Below the pieces are notes generated by a model. It worked only from the letters and a program-made list of their open reading frames with translations, was not told the origin of the DNA and searched no databases. A stretch of DNA of 61,263 bases from CAYNLG01 sp964397995 (GTDB taxonomy: Bacteria > Planctomycetota > Phycisphaerae > FEN-1346): NCBI GenBank assembly GCA_964397995.1, contig CAYNLG010000013.1:1-61263 (forward strand), in the 5' to 3' direction. The position numbers were made by a program, and so were the translations under genes. Within the stretch, counting starts at the first letter, position 1, and the number at the start of each line of letters is the position of its first letter. This document shows, in pieces, positions 6,578 through 14,752 of the stretch.

Positions 6578-9246
6578 TGCGGATGCGGACGGCGACTGTG
6601 GCGGTGGCGATGGCGGCGGTCCTTCTGGCCGCGGTGGCGGGGGCGGCCCGCGCGGGCGAGGCCCGGGCGACGCCCGTCGAGCGGATCGAGACCCTCGACA
6701 ACGGCCTCAAGGTCATCGTCCAGGAGCGGCACCTGGCGGGGGTGGCGGCCTTCCGGGTCTACCTCCCCGCGGGGAGCCTGAACGAAGGGCCCTGGACCGG
6801 GGCCGGCGTCTCGCACTTCCTGGAGCACCTCGTCTCGGGCGGGACGACGCCCACGCGCACCGAAGAGGCGATCCGCGACACCCTCGACGCCATCGGCGCC
6901 ATGACCAACGCCCACACCTCGAAGCAGTTCGTCTGCTACCACGGCCAGGTCGGCGCCGGCCACATCGACCGGCTCGTCGAGATCATCGCCGACTACGTCA
7001 TGCACGCGACGATCACCCAGAAGGAGTTCGACCGCGAGCACGAGGTGGTCCAGCGCGAGATCGAACGGGCCGAGGCCGACCCCGGCCGGGCGCTGTGGCG
7101 GCTGTCGGACGAGCAGTTCTTCGTCAGGCACCCCGCGCGGCACCCGGTGCTGGGGCACGCCGAGCTGGTGCGGAACCTGACGCGGGACGACCTGGCGGCG
7201 TACCACGCCCGGGTGGCGGTGCCGGACGGGGCGGTGGCCGTCGCCGTCGGCGACTTCGACGCCGACGCCGTCTTCGAGACCCTTCGCCGCGTCATGGGCT
7301 CCTGGCCGCGCCGCCACGTCGCCCCGACCGTCCTGCCCGAGCGCGTCCCCCTGACCGGGCCGCGCTACGCCGAGAAGGCCCTGGACGTGGCGAGCGTGCG
7401 GCGGCTGCTGGAGTTCCCGACGGTGCAGCTGACGCACCCGGACCTGTACCCGCTGGACGTGCTGGCGTTCATCCTCGGCCAGGGGCGGTCGTCGCGCCTG
7501 ATGGCCGACCTGCGGGAGCGGCGCGGCCTGGTCCAGGGCCTCGCGTGCTGGAGCTACACGCCCGCGGGGTTCGACGGCGGCCGGTTCGTCGTCTTCCTCC
7601 AGGGCGAGCCGGAGAAGGCCGACGAGGCCCGCACGCGCGCCCTCGAGCACCTCTACCGGGCCGCGCAGGAGCGGGTCACCGACGAGGAACTCGCCCGGGC
7701 CAAGCGCCAGAAGATTGCCGAGCACGTCTTCGGGCTCCAGACGTGCGAGGACGTCGCGACCGACCTCGGCACCAGCGCCCTGCTGGTCGGCGACCCGCAC
7801 TTCTCGGACCGCTATGTCGAGGGCATCCAGGCCGTGACGGCCGACGACGTGCTCCGCGTCGCGCGGGCGTACCTGCGGCCGGCGCGGCTGTGCGAGACGG
7901 TCGTGAGGCCCAAGGGCGCCGAGGCGGGGACGCCGGACGCCGTGCCCGGCGCCGCGGCCCCGCCGCCGGCCGCCGCCGGCCCTCCCGCCATCGAGGCGCG
8001 GACGCTCGCCGGCGGCGTGCGGCTGCTCCTTTGCCCGATGCCGGGGCACCCGACGGCGAGTCTCCAGTTCTGCCTGCGGGGCGGGCTCTCGGTCGAGGAC
8101 GCCGAGACCGCCGGCACGAGCCAGTTCACCGCCCGGATGCTCCTGAAGGGCGCGGGCGGCCGGTCGGCCGAGGCCATCGCCCGGACGCTGGACGCGATGG
8201 GTGCCGAGATGAACGCCTCCTCCGGCCGCAACACGCTCTACCTCTCCGCCCGGTGCCTGGCGGGTGACGTCGAGGCCACGTTCGGCCTGGCCGCCGACGC
8301 GCTGGCCAGGCCGGACTTCCCGGCCGAGGAGGTCGAGCGCGTGCGGGCCCAGCTCCTGGCGGAGCTCGCGCAGCTCGCCGACAGCCCGCGGGGCGAGGCC
8401 CAGCAGCACTTCCGCGAGACCTTCTTCACCGACTCGCCCTACCGCTGGCCCGTCCAGGGCCGCGAGGAGGTCGTCCGGGCGGTCGGCCGCGACGCTCTGG
8501 CCGCCTGGCACAAGCGGCTCGTCGCCGGCGACAACCTGGTGATCGCGGCCTTCGGCGGCATCGACCCGGACGCCGTCGAGCGGATGGCCGAAAAGGCCTT
8601 CGGCACGCTGCCCGCGAAGGCGGGCGTCGCGTTCCCGACAGACGCCGAGCCGCGCACCGTCAAGAAGCGCGAGGTCCACATCAAGGGCACCGACAAGCCC
8701 ATCGCCATCGTGACCGTCGCGTACCCCGGGTACGACCTGTACGCGGTCGAGGCCCGGGCCGCCATGGACGTGCTCGACACGATCGTGAGCGGCTACCGGA
8801 TGCCGGGCGGGTGGCTGCACGAGACGCTCCGCGGGGCGGGCCTCGTCTACGAGGTCCACGCCTACGCGATGGCGGGCCTGAGGCCGGGGTACATCGCGGC
8901 CTACGCCGTCTGCCAGCCCGAGAAGGTGCCGGAGGTGGTCGGCCTGATCCGGCGCGCGCTCGCCCGCGCGCGGACGGAGTCCTATACGCCCGAGCAGCTC
9001 GAGCCCGCGCGGGCCACCATCGTTACCGCCAAGGAACTCGGCCGCGAGACCGTCGACGGCTGGGCCTTCGAGGCGGCCCTCGACGAGGTCCTCGGCCTTG
9101 GCTACCGGTACGCCCGCGAGGAGATCGACCGCGTCCAGGCCGTGACGCCGAAGGACGTGTCGGCCGTGGCGGACACGTACCTGACGACGCCCGTCATCTG
9201 CATCCTGACGGGCGACCCGGAGGCGGCCAAGGCGGTCAAGGAGTAG
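6574..9246 (+). CDS. M16 family zinc peptidase, two-domain, exported
   Basis: An 890-residue protein with an N-terminal signal peptide (hydrophobic run to about residue 25) and two tandem M16 modules. The first has the inverted zinc motif HFLEH followed about 75 residues later by EVVQREIERAE, which supplies the third ligand Glu, so it is catalytically complete. The second module (SLQFCLRGGLSVEDAETAG, then LLKGAGG) lacks HxxEH and should be the non-catalytic half, as in PqqL/processing-peptidase-like fusions. The chamber formed by the two halves degrades short peptides, here probably in the periplasm. The ATG at 6574 overlaps the stop of the M20 gene; ATG codons at 6577 and 6583 are alternatives. 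A strong hairpin follows the stop. Confidence 0.9.
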   Translation: MMRMRTATVAVAMAAVLLAAVAGAARAGEARATPVERIETLDNGLKVIVQERHLAGVAAFRVYLPAGSLNEGPWTGAGVSHFLEHLVSGGTTPTRTEEAIRDTLDAIGAMTNAHTSKQFVCYHGQVGAGHIDRLVEIIADYVMHATITQKEFDREHEVVQREIERAEADPGRALWRLSDEQFFVRHPARHPVLGHAELVRNLTRDDLAAYHARVAVPDGAVAVAVGDFDADAVFETLRRVMGSWPRRHVAPTVLPERVPLTGPRYAEKALDVASVRRLLEFPTVQLTHPDLYPLDVLAFILGQGRSSRLMADLRERRGLVQGLACWSYTPAGFDGGRFVVFLQGEPEKADEARTRALEHLYRAAQERVTDEELARAKRQKIAEHVFGLQTCEDVATDLGTSALLVGDPHFSDRYVEGIQAVTADDVLRVARAYLRPARLCETVVRPKGAEAGTPDAVPGAAAPPPAAAGPPAIEARTLAGGVRLLLCPMPGHPTASLQFCLRGGLSVEDAETAGTSQFTARMLLKGAGGRSAEAIARTLDAMGAEMNASSGRNTLYLSARCLAGDVEATFGLAADALARPDFPAEEVERVRAQLLAELAQLADSPRGEAQQHFRETFFTDSPYRWPVQGREEVVRAVGRDALAAWHKRLVAGDNLVIAAFGGIDPDAVERMAEKAFGTLPAKAGVAFPTDAEPRTVKKREVHIKGTDKPIAIVTVAYPGYDLYAVEARAAMDVLDTIVSGYRMPGGWLHETLRGAGLVYEVHAYAMAGLRPGYIAAYAVCQPEKVPEVVGLIRRALARARTESYTPEQLEPARATIVTAKELGRETVDGWAFEAALDEVLGLGYRYAREEIDRVQAVTPKDVSAVADTYLTTPVICILTGDPEAAKAVKE

Positions 9247-9266
9247 GCCGCGCGCCGCTGCGCGGC
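9247..9266 (+). terminator. Hairpin directly after the M16 peptidase gene
   Basis: GCCGCGC (9247-9253) and GCGCGGC (9260-9266) form a perfect 7-bp stem with a 6-base loop starting right after the stop codon. Only TT follows, so this is a weak intrinsic terminator or an mRNA end stabiliser. Confidence 0.4.
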
Positions 9267-9710
9267 TTGACACGGCCGCGCGCCCCGGCCCGCGTCCACG
9301 GCAGCGAACGCCTCGGGGGCGAACGGACCATCGAGACGGTCGTCCTCGAGAACGCGTACCTGCGGGTCGAGGTCGCGCCGGAGCTGGGCGGGGCCCTCGT
9401 CCGGGCCGTCGACACCGCCACCGGCGAGAACCTCTTCTATCGCGAGCCCCAGGTCAAGAACTGGCTCCCGTTCCGGGAGTCGGGCGTCAAGGTCTCGTTG
9501 CCGTTCCGCGAGCACGGCATCCGCACCGAGGGGCAGCCGGCGTCGTGGCGGATTGTGCGGCGCCAGGACGGGTCGGTCACGCTCGCGATGTGGATGGAGT
9601 TCGCCCGCCCCCATCGCCACCACGAGCGATGGATGTGCGGCCGATACAGCCCGATGCTGCTCTCGTGGCACGTGACGCTCCGCCCGGACGAGGCGCTACC
9701 GGCCGACTGA
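9267..9710 (+). pseudogene. Truncated DUF5107-like fragment
   Basis: The frame encodes about 147 residues resembling the N-terminal sugar-binding beta domain of DUF5107 proteins: ETVVLENAYLRVEVAPELGG, then LFYREPQVKNWLPFRESGVKVSLPF. Full DUF5107 proteins, as I know the family, run to many hundreds of residues with a C-terminal TPR region; here the frame stops after LRPDEALPAD. No ATG or GTG starts the frame: the only candidate is TTG at 9267, inside the tail of a hairpin and without a Shine-Dalgarno. The end overlaps the convergent lipoprotein gene by 15 bases. It is most likely a decayed or truncated gene, though a short real product is possible. Confidence 0.45.
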
Positions 9711-10586
9711 CACGGGCGCCGGGCCCGTCGCCCGGCGGGGCGGGGGCGCGTCGAGGTCCACTTCCTCGGCGCCCGGGGGGCGGCGGTAGACGAAGAGCTT
9801 CGGGTTCGGCGCCTTGTCCCGCTTCGCGTCCTTCAGCGTCAGCGCCAGGTGTACCGCCTGCTCCCCGAGGAACCGGACGCGGTAGCTCGTGCAGACGTCC
9901 GTTCCGCCGACCGGCTCGTAGGCGAGCAGTTCGCTCATGACGCGGCGCTGGCCGGCGGCGTCGTAGAGGTCGATTCGCCTCGGCCGGCTCGTCGCCCGGT
10001 CGAACCAGATCCGCCGCAGCACCTGGCCGGTGGCGGCCAGGGTCTCGGTCAGGACGGCGTCGCGCCCGAAGAGGTCGAGCCGCATCCCGCGCCCGGGGCC
10101 CGGCTCGACGGGCACGAGGCCGAGGGCCTCGATGAGCAGCGTCGGCGGCAGGAACAGGCGCGCCTCGCCCGGCCCGCCGCGCTCCCCCACGTACACCGTG
10201 TTGATCTCCGGCCGCACGTAGAGCCAGTACCGCTCGGCCCCGGCGGCGGCAACGAGGACCTCGCCGACGAGGGTGGCGCGGCCGTGGACGTAGAGGAGGT
10301 CGGGCCGCTGGAGCATGAGGTGACCGGCCAGGAGGTGCTGCTCGCGCTTGTCCTCGGAGACGGGGAAGTTGACCAGGAGCTCGGTCTTCGCCCAGAGGTG
10401 GTCGAGGGAGGCGACCCAGCGGTGGTGCTCCAGGAGGAGCCGCTCGGGGGTGACCTCGGGCAGCGGACCGGCCGGCAGGGGCGACCGTTCCGGGCCGCAC
10501 CCGGCGCAGGCGAACGCCGCGGCGGCAACCAGCAGGGCGGCCGCGCGGGCCAGACCGTTACGGCGTGGTGTCGTCAGTGCCCGCAT
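9696..10586 (-). CDS. LolA-like lipoprotein of unknown function
   Basis: A 296-residue exported protein with a hydrophobic signal region ending at Cys30 (FACAGCG). The body (LWAKTELLVNFPVSEDKREQHLLAGHLMLQRPDLLYVHGRA, then RYWLYVRPEINTVYVGE) has the alternating beta pattern of LolA/LolB/RseB-type open barrels, which bind lipid acyl chains. The RIWFDRATSRPRRIDLYDAAGQ segment is a typical second half of such folds. A role in lipoprotein or lipid handling between membranes is an inference from fold pattern only. Its start overlaps the end of the upstream zinc-ribbon gene by 29 bases, so the two are cotranscribed. The C-terminus overlaps the convergent DUF5107-like fragment. Confidence 0.7.
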   Translation of the reverse strand: MRALTTPRRNGLARAAALLVAAAAFACAGCGPERSPLPAGPLPEVTPERLLLEHHRWVASLDHLWAKTELLVNFPVSEDKREQHLLAGHLMLQRPDLLYVHGRATLVGEVLVAAAGAERYWLYVRPEINTVYVGERGGPGEARLFLPPTLLIEALGLVPVEPGPGRGMRLDLFGRDAVLTETLAATGQVLRRIWFDRATSRPRRIDLYDAAGQRRVMSELLAYEPVGGTDVCTSYRVRFLGEQAVHLALTLKDAKRDKAPNPKLFVYRRPPGAEEVDLDAPPPRRATGPAPVSVGR

Positions 10587-11109
10587 CTCGGGCCTCCCAG
10601 GACTCGGGTATGTCGAGGATTTCGCGGAGCCGGTCGGCGACGGCCAGCACCTCGTCCTCGGTCAGGCGCGGCGCGACGACGGCGAACTCGGTGTCGGTCC
10701 CGGCCACGCGGACGGTCAGTTCCTCGCCGCCGTCGGGCAGCCGCCGCGAGGCCGAGAGCTTGAGGCGGCGCTTCCGCATCAAAGCCAGGGCGAGGACGTA
10801 GCGGAAGCGGCGGCTGGCGTCGTCGGTCTCGTCGCCGAGGCGCTCGAAGAGCCGCATCAGGCGGTCGAGGTCGGCGAGGCGCGGCCCGGTGCCCTCCGGC
10901 TCGGGCGGCGGGACGCGGGTCCGCCAGAAGCTGAAGTAGGCCCCGTCGGGCTGCCAGCAGCCGTCGCAGAAGTCGCGGCGCTCGAAGCGGTCTTCCTCGC
11001 CGGTCTCGACCACGGCCGAGACGTAGGTTTCGCCGACGTCGAAGGGCCGGCCGCACGCGGCGCATTGCCTTGAGGAGGTGTCGATCTTGTAATCGCGGTC
11101 CAGGGCCAT
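10558..11109 (-). CDS. Zinc-ribbon hypothetical protein
   Basis: A 183-residue cytoplasmic protein. The N-terminus carries two Cys pairs (QCAACGRPFDVGE and DFCDGCW) that form a probable treble-clef or ribbon zinc site. The middle is a helical segment (LADLDRLMRLFERLGDETDDASRRFRYVLALALMRKRRLKL) and the C-terminus is mixed (AVVAPRLTEDEVLAVADRLREIL). I recognise the pattern from planctomycete conserved hypotheticals but not a named function. It overlaps the start of the LolA-like lipoprotein gene and follows the cyclodeaminase-like gene by three bases, so the three form one operon. Confidence 0.75.
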   Translation of the reverse strand: MALDRDYKIDTSSRQCAACGRPFDVGETYVSAVVETGEEDRFERRDFCDGCWQPDGAYFSFWRTRVPPPEPEGTGPRLADLDRLMRLFERLGDETDDASRRFRYVLALALMRKRRLKLSASRRLPDGGEELTVRVAGTDTEFAVVAPRLTEDEVLAVADRLREILDIPESWEARDAGTDDTTP

Positions 11110-11112
11110 CGT

Positions 11113-11748
11113 CTAGGGGCTCTCCAGGGCGGTCTCCACCAGGGCGCGGGCCTCGCCCGTCAGCCGCTCGGCGCGGACGAGGGCGGCCTCGGTGCGCCGG
11201 CGGACTTCGTCGGCGTGGGCGCCGTCGCCGTAGCCGCGCAGGTTGACGCGGACGTTCACGCGGGCGGCGCGGGCCGCCCCGAGGGCGAGCTCCGCCGCCA
11301 CGCCGACGTCGCTGATCAGGTTCGGGTTGGCCGTCTCGGCCAGTTCGCGGGTCACCTCCAGGACGTCGAGGCAGGCGGCGAGGACCGCCTCGACGACCTC
11401 GAGGGACTCGGCGGTGGCCTCGCGCAGCGCGTCGCCCCGGGCGGCCTGCTCCTCCTCGGTGCCGCGCGGCAGGCGGCCGGCCTCGCGGATGGCCTCGTAG
11501 GCGGCCATGTCGTTGTGGGCGAGTTCGAGCAGGCGGGTGCGCGTTTCCGAAAGGCGCGCCAGCGCATCGGCCACCGATTCCTGCGACTCGGCGAACCGCT
11601 CGCGGCCGGCGGTGAACTCCCCGGCCATCGAGGCCATGGTCGAGGCGAGCGCGCCCGCCAGGGCCGTGACGCTGCCCCCGCCGGGGGTCGGGGTGGCGGC
11701 GGCGGCATCCTCGATGTACCGGGCGAGCGGCTGCTCCAGGTAGTCCAC
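11113..11748 (-). CDS. Cyclodeaminase/cyclohydrolase family protein (FTCD_C-like)
   Basis: This 211-residue all-helical protein matches the formimidoyltetrahydrofolate cyclodeaminase / methenyltetrahydrofolate cyclohydrolase (FchA) family. Diagnostic segments are PTPGGGSVTALAGALASTMASM near the N-terminus, LAHNDMAAYEAIREA in the middle and ETANPNLISDVGVAAELALGAARAARVNVRVNL near the C-terminus. The family interconverts one-carbon tetrahydrofolate derivatives in the cytoplasm. No formimidoyltransferase or other folate gene is nearby, so the reaction is not settled. It heads a minus-strand operon of three genes and lies 31 bases downstream of the FAD oxidoreductase stop. Confidence 0.85.
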   Translation of the reverse strand: MDYLEQPLARYIEDAAAATPTPGGGSVTALAGALASTMASMAGEFTAGRERFAESQESVADALARLSETRTRLLELAHNDMAAYEAIREAGRLPRGTEEEQAARGDALREATAESLEVVEAVLAACLDVLEVTRELAETANPNLISDVGVAAELALGAARAARVNVRVNLRGYGDGAHADEVRRRTEAALVRAERLTGEARALVETALESP

Positions 11749-11779
11749 GGCCTCTCCTCCACCGCCCGCCGCGCGCGGG

Positions 11780-13531
11780 TCAGTCCACGTACAGGGCGTA
11801 CAGGCGCGTCGCCTCGGCGCCCCAGGTCCGCTCGACCGCGACGCGGACGCCGTCGACGCGGCGGCCGAGGCCGAGGCGGACGAGGCGGCGTCGGTTGTCG
11901 CGGACGCGCGCGGCCTCGTGCCACGCCCCGCCCTCCAGCACGTCCAGGCGCAGGTCGCGCGGCATATCGTCCGGCAGGGCCGTGAGCAGCTCGGTCCCGC
12001 CGCCCGGATGGTAGCTCATGATCACGTTCCGGTCCAGCCCGCTTGCGACAATTGCCGAGACCGTCTCGACCGGCTCGGGCCGCTCGAAGGTCATCTCGAC
12101 GTGGTCGCCGGGGCGGCACGGCCAGGCGTGCGGGTCGTCGCCCACGGGCCGGTTCACCCCGTCGCGGAGCGGCGCGGGGTCCCCGGACGAGGCCGCCAGG
12201 CGCGCCCCCCGGGTCAGGGGGCCGAAGGCCTGCGGCACGCCGGGCAGGTACGCGTCGTCGCGGAGCAGGGCCTGCTGTAGGGCGCCGATGCGGTGGCCGA
12301 GGGCGGCGGGGTCGGTGCCGGCGGCAGCGGCCATGGCGGCGGCGGTGCCGGCGGCCTGGCCCATGCTGCACCCCGTGCCCATGACGCGGGTGCTGCTCAT
12401 GGCCATGTGCGAGGCGCTCGCGCATCGGCCGACGGCCATCAGGTTCGCCACCTCGGCCGACCGGAGCGACCGGTACGGGATGCCGAACGGCGAGGGCGTC
12501 TTGTGGTGGATCGTCGGCGGCGCGCCGTGCCGCGTGCACCAGAAGCCGGCCGGGGGGTGGTCGTCCATGGTCCAGCCGCCGTAGGCGACGAGGTCGTCGA
12601 AGGGCCCGCCGGCCTCGACGTCGTTCTGCGTCAGGACGTGGGCGCCGACGTAGCGGCGGCTCTCGCGTTTGGCGGGGAGGAACTGGACCCACTCCAGGGT
12701 CCACGTGGCGGCGCGGTCCCGCTCCTGGCAGCGGTTCTTGATATGGTCCCAAATGCCGTAAACGACACGCAGCAGCTCGTGCCGCAGGCGCTCCGCGTCG
12801 TGGATGCTGTCGTTTTCGCCGCCCAACTCGACCCACCAGTAGCCCATCCGGAGGTGCCGGTGGCCGCGCACCCCGTGCGGCATCTCGTCGCAGGACGCGA
12901 ACGTGTAGGCCCAGGGCAGGGGCTCGAAGGGCTGGGGCCGGCCGGTGTCGGCGGCCTGGAAGAGCAGGGACATGCCCATGGTCTTGGCGTCGGCCTCGGG
13001 CGGGGCGTGCGACTCGCCGTACTCGGCGCGGCCTTCGCGGCCGATGCGGAAGGGCGCGCCCGTCAGGGGCGCGAGGATGCCGTCGCCGGAGGCGTCGATG
13101 AAGACCCGGGCGGCGACGCGGTGGCGGGTCTCGGTGGTCAGTTGCCAGCCGGTGACGGTGCGGACGCGGCCGCGGTCCGTCTCCGCGCCGAGGCAGGTGC
13201 AGTTGAGGAGCAGGGCGAGCCCGTCCTGGAGGGCGGCCCGCTCGTAGAGGACCGTGTCCCAGATGCCCCAGCTCCGGGTGGGGTTGCGGGCGAGGTTCTC
13301 GAGGCGGATTTCCTCCAGCAGGCCGGTCTCGCGGAGGTTGGGCCGCTGGTTGTGGCGGTCGGCGCCCTGGATGTGGACGCGGCACTCGCTGGAGGCGTTG
13401 CCGCCGAGGACCGGGCGGTCCTGGAGGAGGACGGTTCGTGCCCCGTGCCGCGCGGCCGCGAGGGCGGCCGTGAGGCCCGCCATGCCGCCGCCGACGACGC
13501 AGACGTCCGCTTCGTGGTCGATGTTGCGCAT
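11780..13531 (-). CDS. FAD-dependent oxidoreductase
   Basis: A 583-residue enzyme. The N-terminus is a Rossmann FAD-binding motif (ADVCVVGGGMAGLTAALAAARHG, Gly14-Gly19), followed by PVLGGNASSECRVHIQGADRHN, typical of the FAD-dependent oxidoreductase family (Pfam FAD_oxidored) widespread in planctomycetes and Lentisphaerae. A second FAD-contact region is VFIDASGDGILAPLTG, and the flavin-binding domain closes with NLMAVGRCASASHMAMSSTRVMGTGCSMGQAAGTAAA. The last 150 residues form a beta-rich accessory domain. Substrates in this family are mostly unknown; carbohydrate-related oxidation is a common guess. The ATG at 13531 has no Shine-Dalgarno, but a promoter sits so close that the message should be essentially leaderless. 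Confidence 0.85.
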   Translation of the reverse strand: MRNIDHEADVCVVGGGMAGLTAALAAARHGARTVLLQDRPVLGGNASSECRVHIQGADRHNQRPNLRETGLLEEIRLENLARNPTRSWGIWDTVLYERAALQDGLALLLNCTCLGAETDRGRVRTVTGWQLTTETRHRVAARVFIDASGDGILAPLTGAPFRIGREGRAEYGESHAPPEADAKTMGMSLLFQAADTGRPQPFEPLPWAYTFASCDEMPHGVRGHRHLRMGYWWVELGGENDSIHDAERLRHELLRVVYGIWDHIKNRCQERDRAATWTLEWVQFLPAKRESRRYVGAHVLTQNDVEAGGPFDDLVAYGGWTMDDHPPAGFWCTRHGAPPTIHHKTPSPFGIPYRSLRSAEVANLMAVGRCASASHMAMSSTRVMGTGCSMGQAAGTAAAMAAAAGTDPAALGHRIGALQQALLRDDAYLPGVPQAFGPLTRGARLAASSGDPAPLRDGVNRPVGDDPHAWPCRPGDHVEMTFERPEPVETVSAIVASGLDRNVIMSYHPGGGTELLTALPDDMPRDLRLDVLEGGAWHEAARVRDNRRRLVRLGLGRRVDGVRVAVERTWGAEATRLYALYVD

Positions 13532-13538
13532 GGCAGGG

Positions 13539-13567
13539 GTTGTACGGGCTGGGCGGGGGGAATGCAA
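13539..13567 (-). promoter_or_regulatory. Promoter of the FAD oxidoreductase gene, near-leaderless
   Basis: On the minus strand TTGCAT (13567-13562), a 17-bp spacer and TACAAC (13544-13539) lie only 7 bases before the ATG at 13531. Transcription would start at or next to the start codon. Confidence 0.5.
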
Positions 13568-14023
13568 CCGAAAGCGGGCCGGTCTACGAGCCCGCCAGCG
13601 GTGGCGCCAACCACTTGGGAAGGGCCGGCGGGGCGTTGTTTTCGGGCAACGTTGTGGCCGTGCGGCAACGCGTCCGCGGTAAGCTGTTGTGGCGTAACCG
13701 CTTGGGCCTCCGCGGGTACCTATCCCGGCCCCGGGACGTGCCGGGCGTGCTGCCGCAACGCAACAGATTTCGCCTGCGCCCTCTTCCGGTTGGCGGGCCG
13801 GAAATGCTCCCAAAGATGCACCGACGGGTCTCTGATGGCGACGCGCCGCTTCCTTAACAGAGTTGGCAACGGACTTGCACGCGCCCTTCACAGTCGGCCG
13901 CGTATAATAGGTGCGCGGTACGGGTACCGGCCGCCAGGGGGGGAGGCCGGACGGCCGGGCGCCGCTGTCGAGGCGGGGCCCGGCGCCCCGGCCGCAAAAG
14001 GGCCGACGCCCCGCGATTTGGCC

Positions 14024-14053
14024 TTGACTGGCGTGGGGGTCCGTGACCACAAT
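14024..14053 (+). promoter_or_regulatory. Promoter of the sigma region-2-like gene
   Basis: TTGACT (14024-14029), an 18-bp spacer and CACAAT (14048-14053) make a plausible promoter. The implied transcript starts near 14060 and has a leader of about 200 bases. Confidence 0.45.
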
Positions 14054-14116
14054 AGGGATGACGAGGGGGTCACGAGGCCTTGAGCCACGTTGCGGGGTTA
14101 GGCTCCGGACCAGGAG

Positions 14117-14157
14117 ACTGACCCGGTCACATCGTGCGGGAGAACCCGCAGGTCAGT
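14117..14157 (+). ncRNA. Foldable leader element, possible cis-regulatory RNA
   Basis: ACTGACC (14117-14123) pairs perfectly with GGTCAGT (14151-14157). Inside, TGCGGG (14135-14140) pairs with CCCGCA (14145-14150) around the tetraloop AGAA. The inner hairpin stacks directly on the outer helix on the 3' side, with an 11-base bulge on the 5' side. It lies in the predicted 5' leader of the sigma-like gene. I do not match it to a known riboswitch class. Confidence 0.35.
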
Positions 14158-14256
14158 ATCCGGCAGCACATCGCGGTCCGCGGACCGTCTCTTCCGGGGG
14201 CGGTGCCGGACGGCACGGACGCTGAACCCGCAACCGAGGCAAGAGGTATGGTCGAA

Positions 14257-14610
14257 ATGACCGAGCTGGATACCACCACCGAAACGAACGGCGGCTGGCT
14301 GGGTGCCTACCGCCGCGAGGTGGGACGGTTGGCGGCCCCGGACGCCGACGAGGCGACCGACCTGGTGGGTCGGCTTCGTCGCGGCGACCGGCAGGCGGCC
14401 GACGAGATCGCCCTGAGGCACCTGGGGCTGGTGGTCGACGAGGTCGGCCGCTGCGGGGCCGAGGGGTGCGAGGCGCTGGACCTTCTGGAGCGCGGCAACC
14501 GGGCGCTGGTCGAGGCGATCGACGCCCTGTGCGGCCGCGACGGTCACGATTGCCGCACCTTCCTGCGGTCGGCCATCCGCAGGGCGGTGCGCGGCGACCG
14601 GCTCCAGTAG
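14257..14610 (+). CDS. Minimal sigma-70 region-2-like protein
   Basis: The 117-residue product looks like sigma-70 regions 1.2 to 2 standing alone. The segment EATDLVGRLRRGDRQAADEIALRHLGLVVDEVGRCG follows the sigma pattern in which a rarely varying helix ends in NLRLVV, and LDLLERGNRALVEAIDAL follows LIQEGNxGLxxAVxxF. The tail HDCRTFLRSAIRRAVRGD aligns with the FSTYATWWIRQAI stretch but has lost the aromatic residues that melt the -10 element. Regions 3 and 4 are absent. It could be a partial sigma subunit, a sigma or core-binding regulator, or a decayed sigma factor. The start is taken as ATG 14257 because AAGAGG lies 10 bases upstream; ATG 14248 is in frame. Confidence 0.6.
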   Translation: MTELDTTTETNGGWLGAYRREVGRLAAPDADEATDLVGRLRRGDRQAADEIALRHLGLVVDEVGRCGAEGCEALDLLERGNRALVEAIDALCGRDGHDCRTFLRSAIRRAVRGDRLQ

Positions 14611-14644
14611 CGCAGCCCACGTTCCGCCCGAGGTCGTTTTTCCG

Positions 14645-14686
14645 GCGCTTTCTGCGCGGGTGCGCGCGGGAAGCGCTCCTTTATTT
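14645..14686 (+). terminator. Intrinsic terminator after the sigma-like gene
   Basis: GCGCTT (14645-14650) pairs with AAGCGC (14671-14676), with further GC pairing inside the loop (TGCGCG with CGCGCG). The T-rich tail TCCTTTATTT follows directly. This is the best intrinsic terminator in the window and separates the sigma-like gene from the ADP-ribosylglycohydrolase. Confidence 0.55.
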
Positions 14687-14752
14687 GGTTGCCGCAAGCC
14701 CCGTGCGTGGCTTGGGTGCGCGCCGACCTTCGGCCCGGAGAAAGGACGTCCC

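Larger units (their letters stand above)
13532..14256. other. Long intergenic region with promoters and RNA-like structure
   Basis: About 725 bases without a convincing gene. It contains the minus-strand promoter of the FAD oxidoreductase, an isolated TATAAT at 13903-13908 with only a badly spaced TTGCAC (13875-13880, 22-bp spacer), a better plus-strand promoter at 14024-14053, and a foldable stretch at 14117-14157. A palindrome CGGTCCGCGGACCG and the hairpin GTGCCG-GA-CGGCAC follow before the sigma-like gene. The section 13560-13860 holds nothing I recognise. Confidence 0.5.

Noticed and set aside
9267..9272. TTGACA as a -35 element for the DUF5107-like fragment
   Set aside because: No -10-like hexamer lies 16-18 bp downstream, only GC-rich sequence.
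13540..13857. Possible 105-residue gene in the long intergenic region
   Set aside because: No ribosome site, no recognisable pattern, and it overlaps the promoter of the FAD oxidoreductase.
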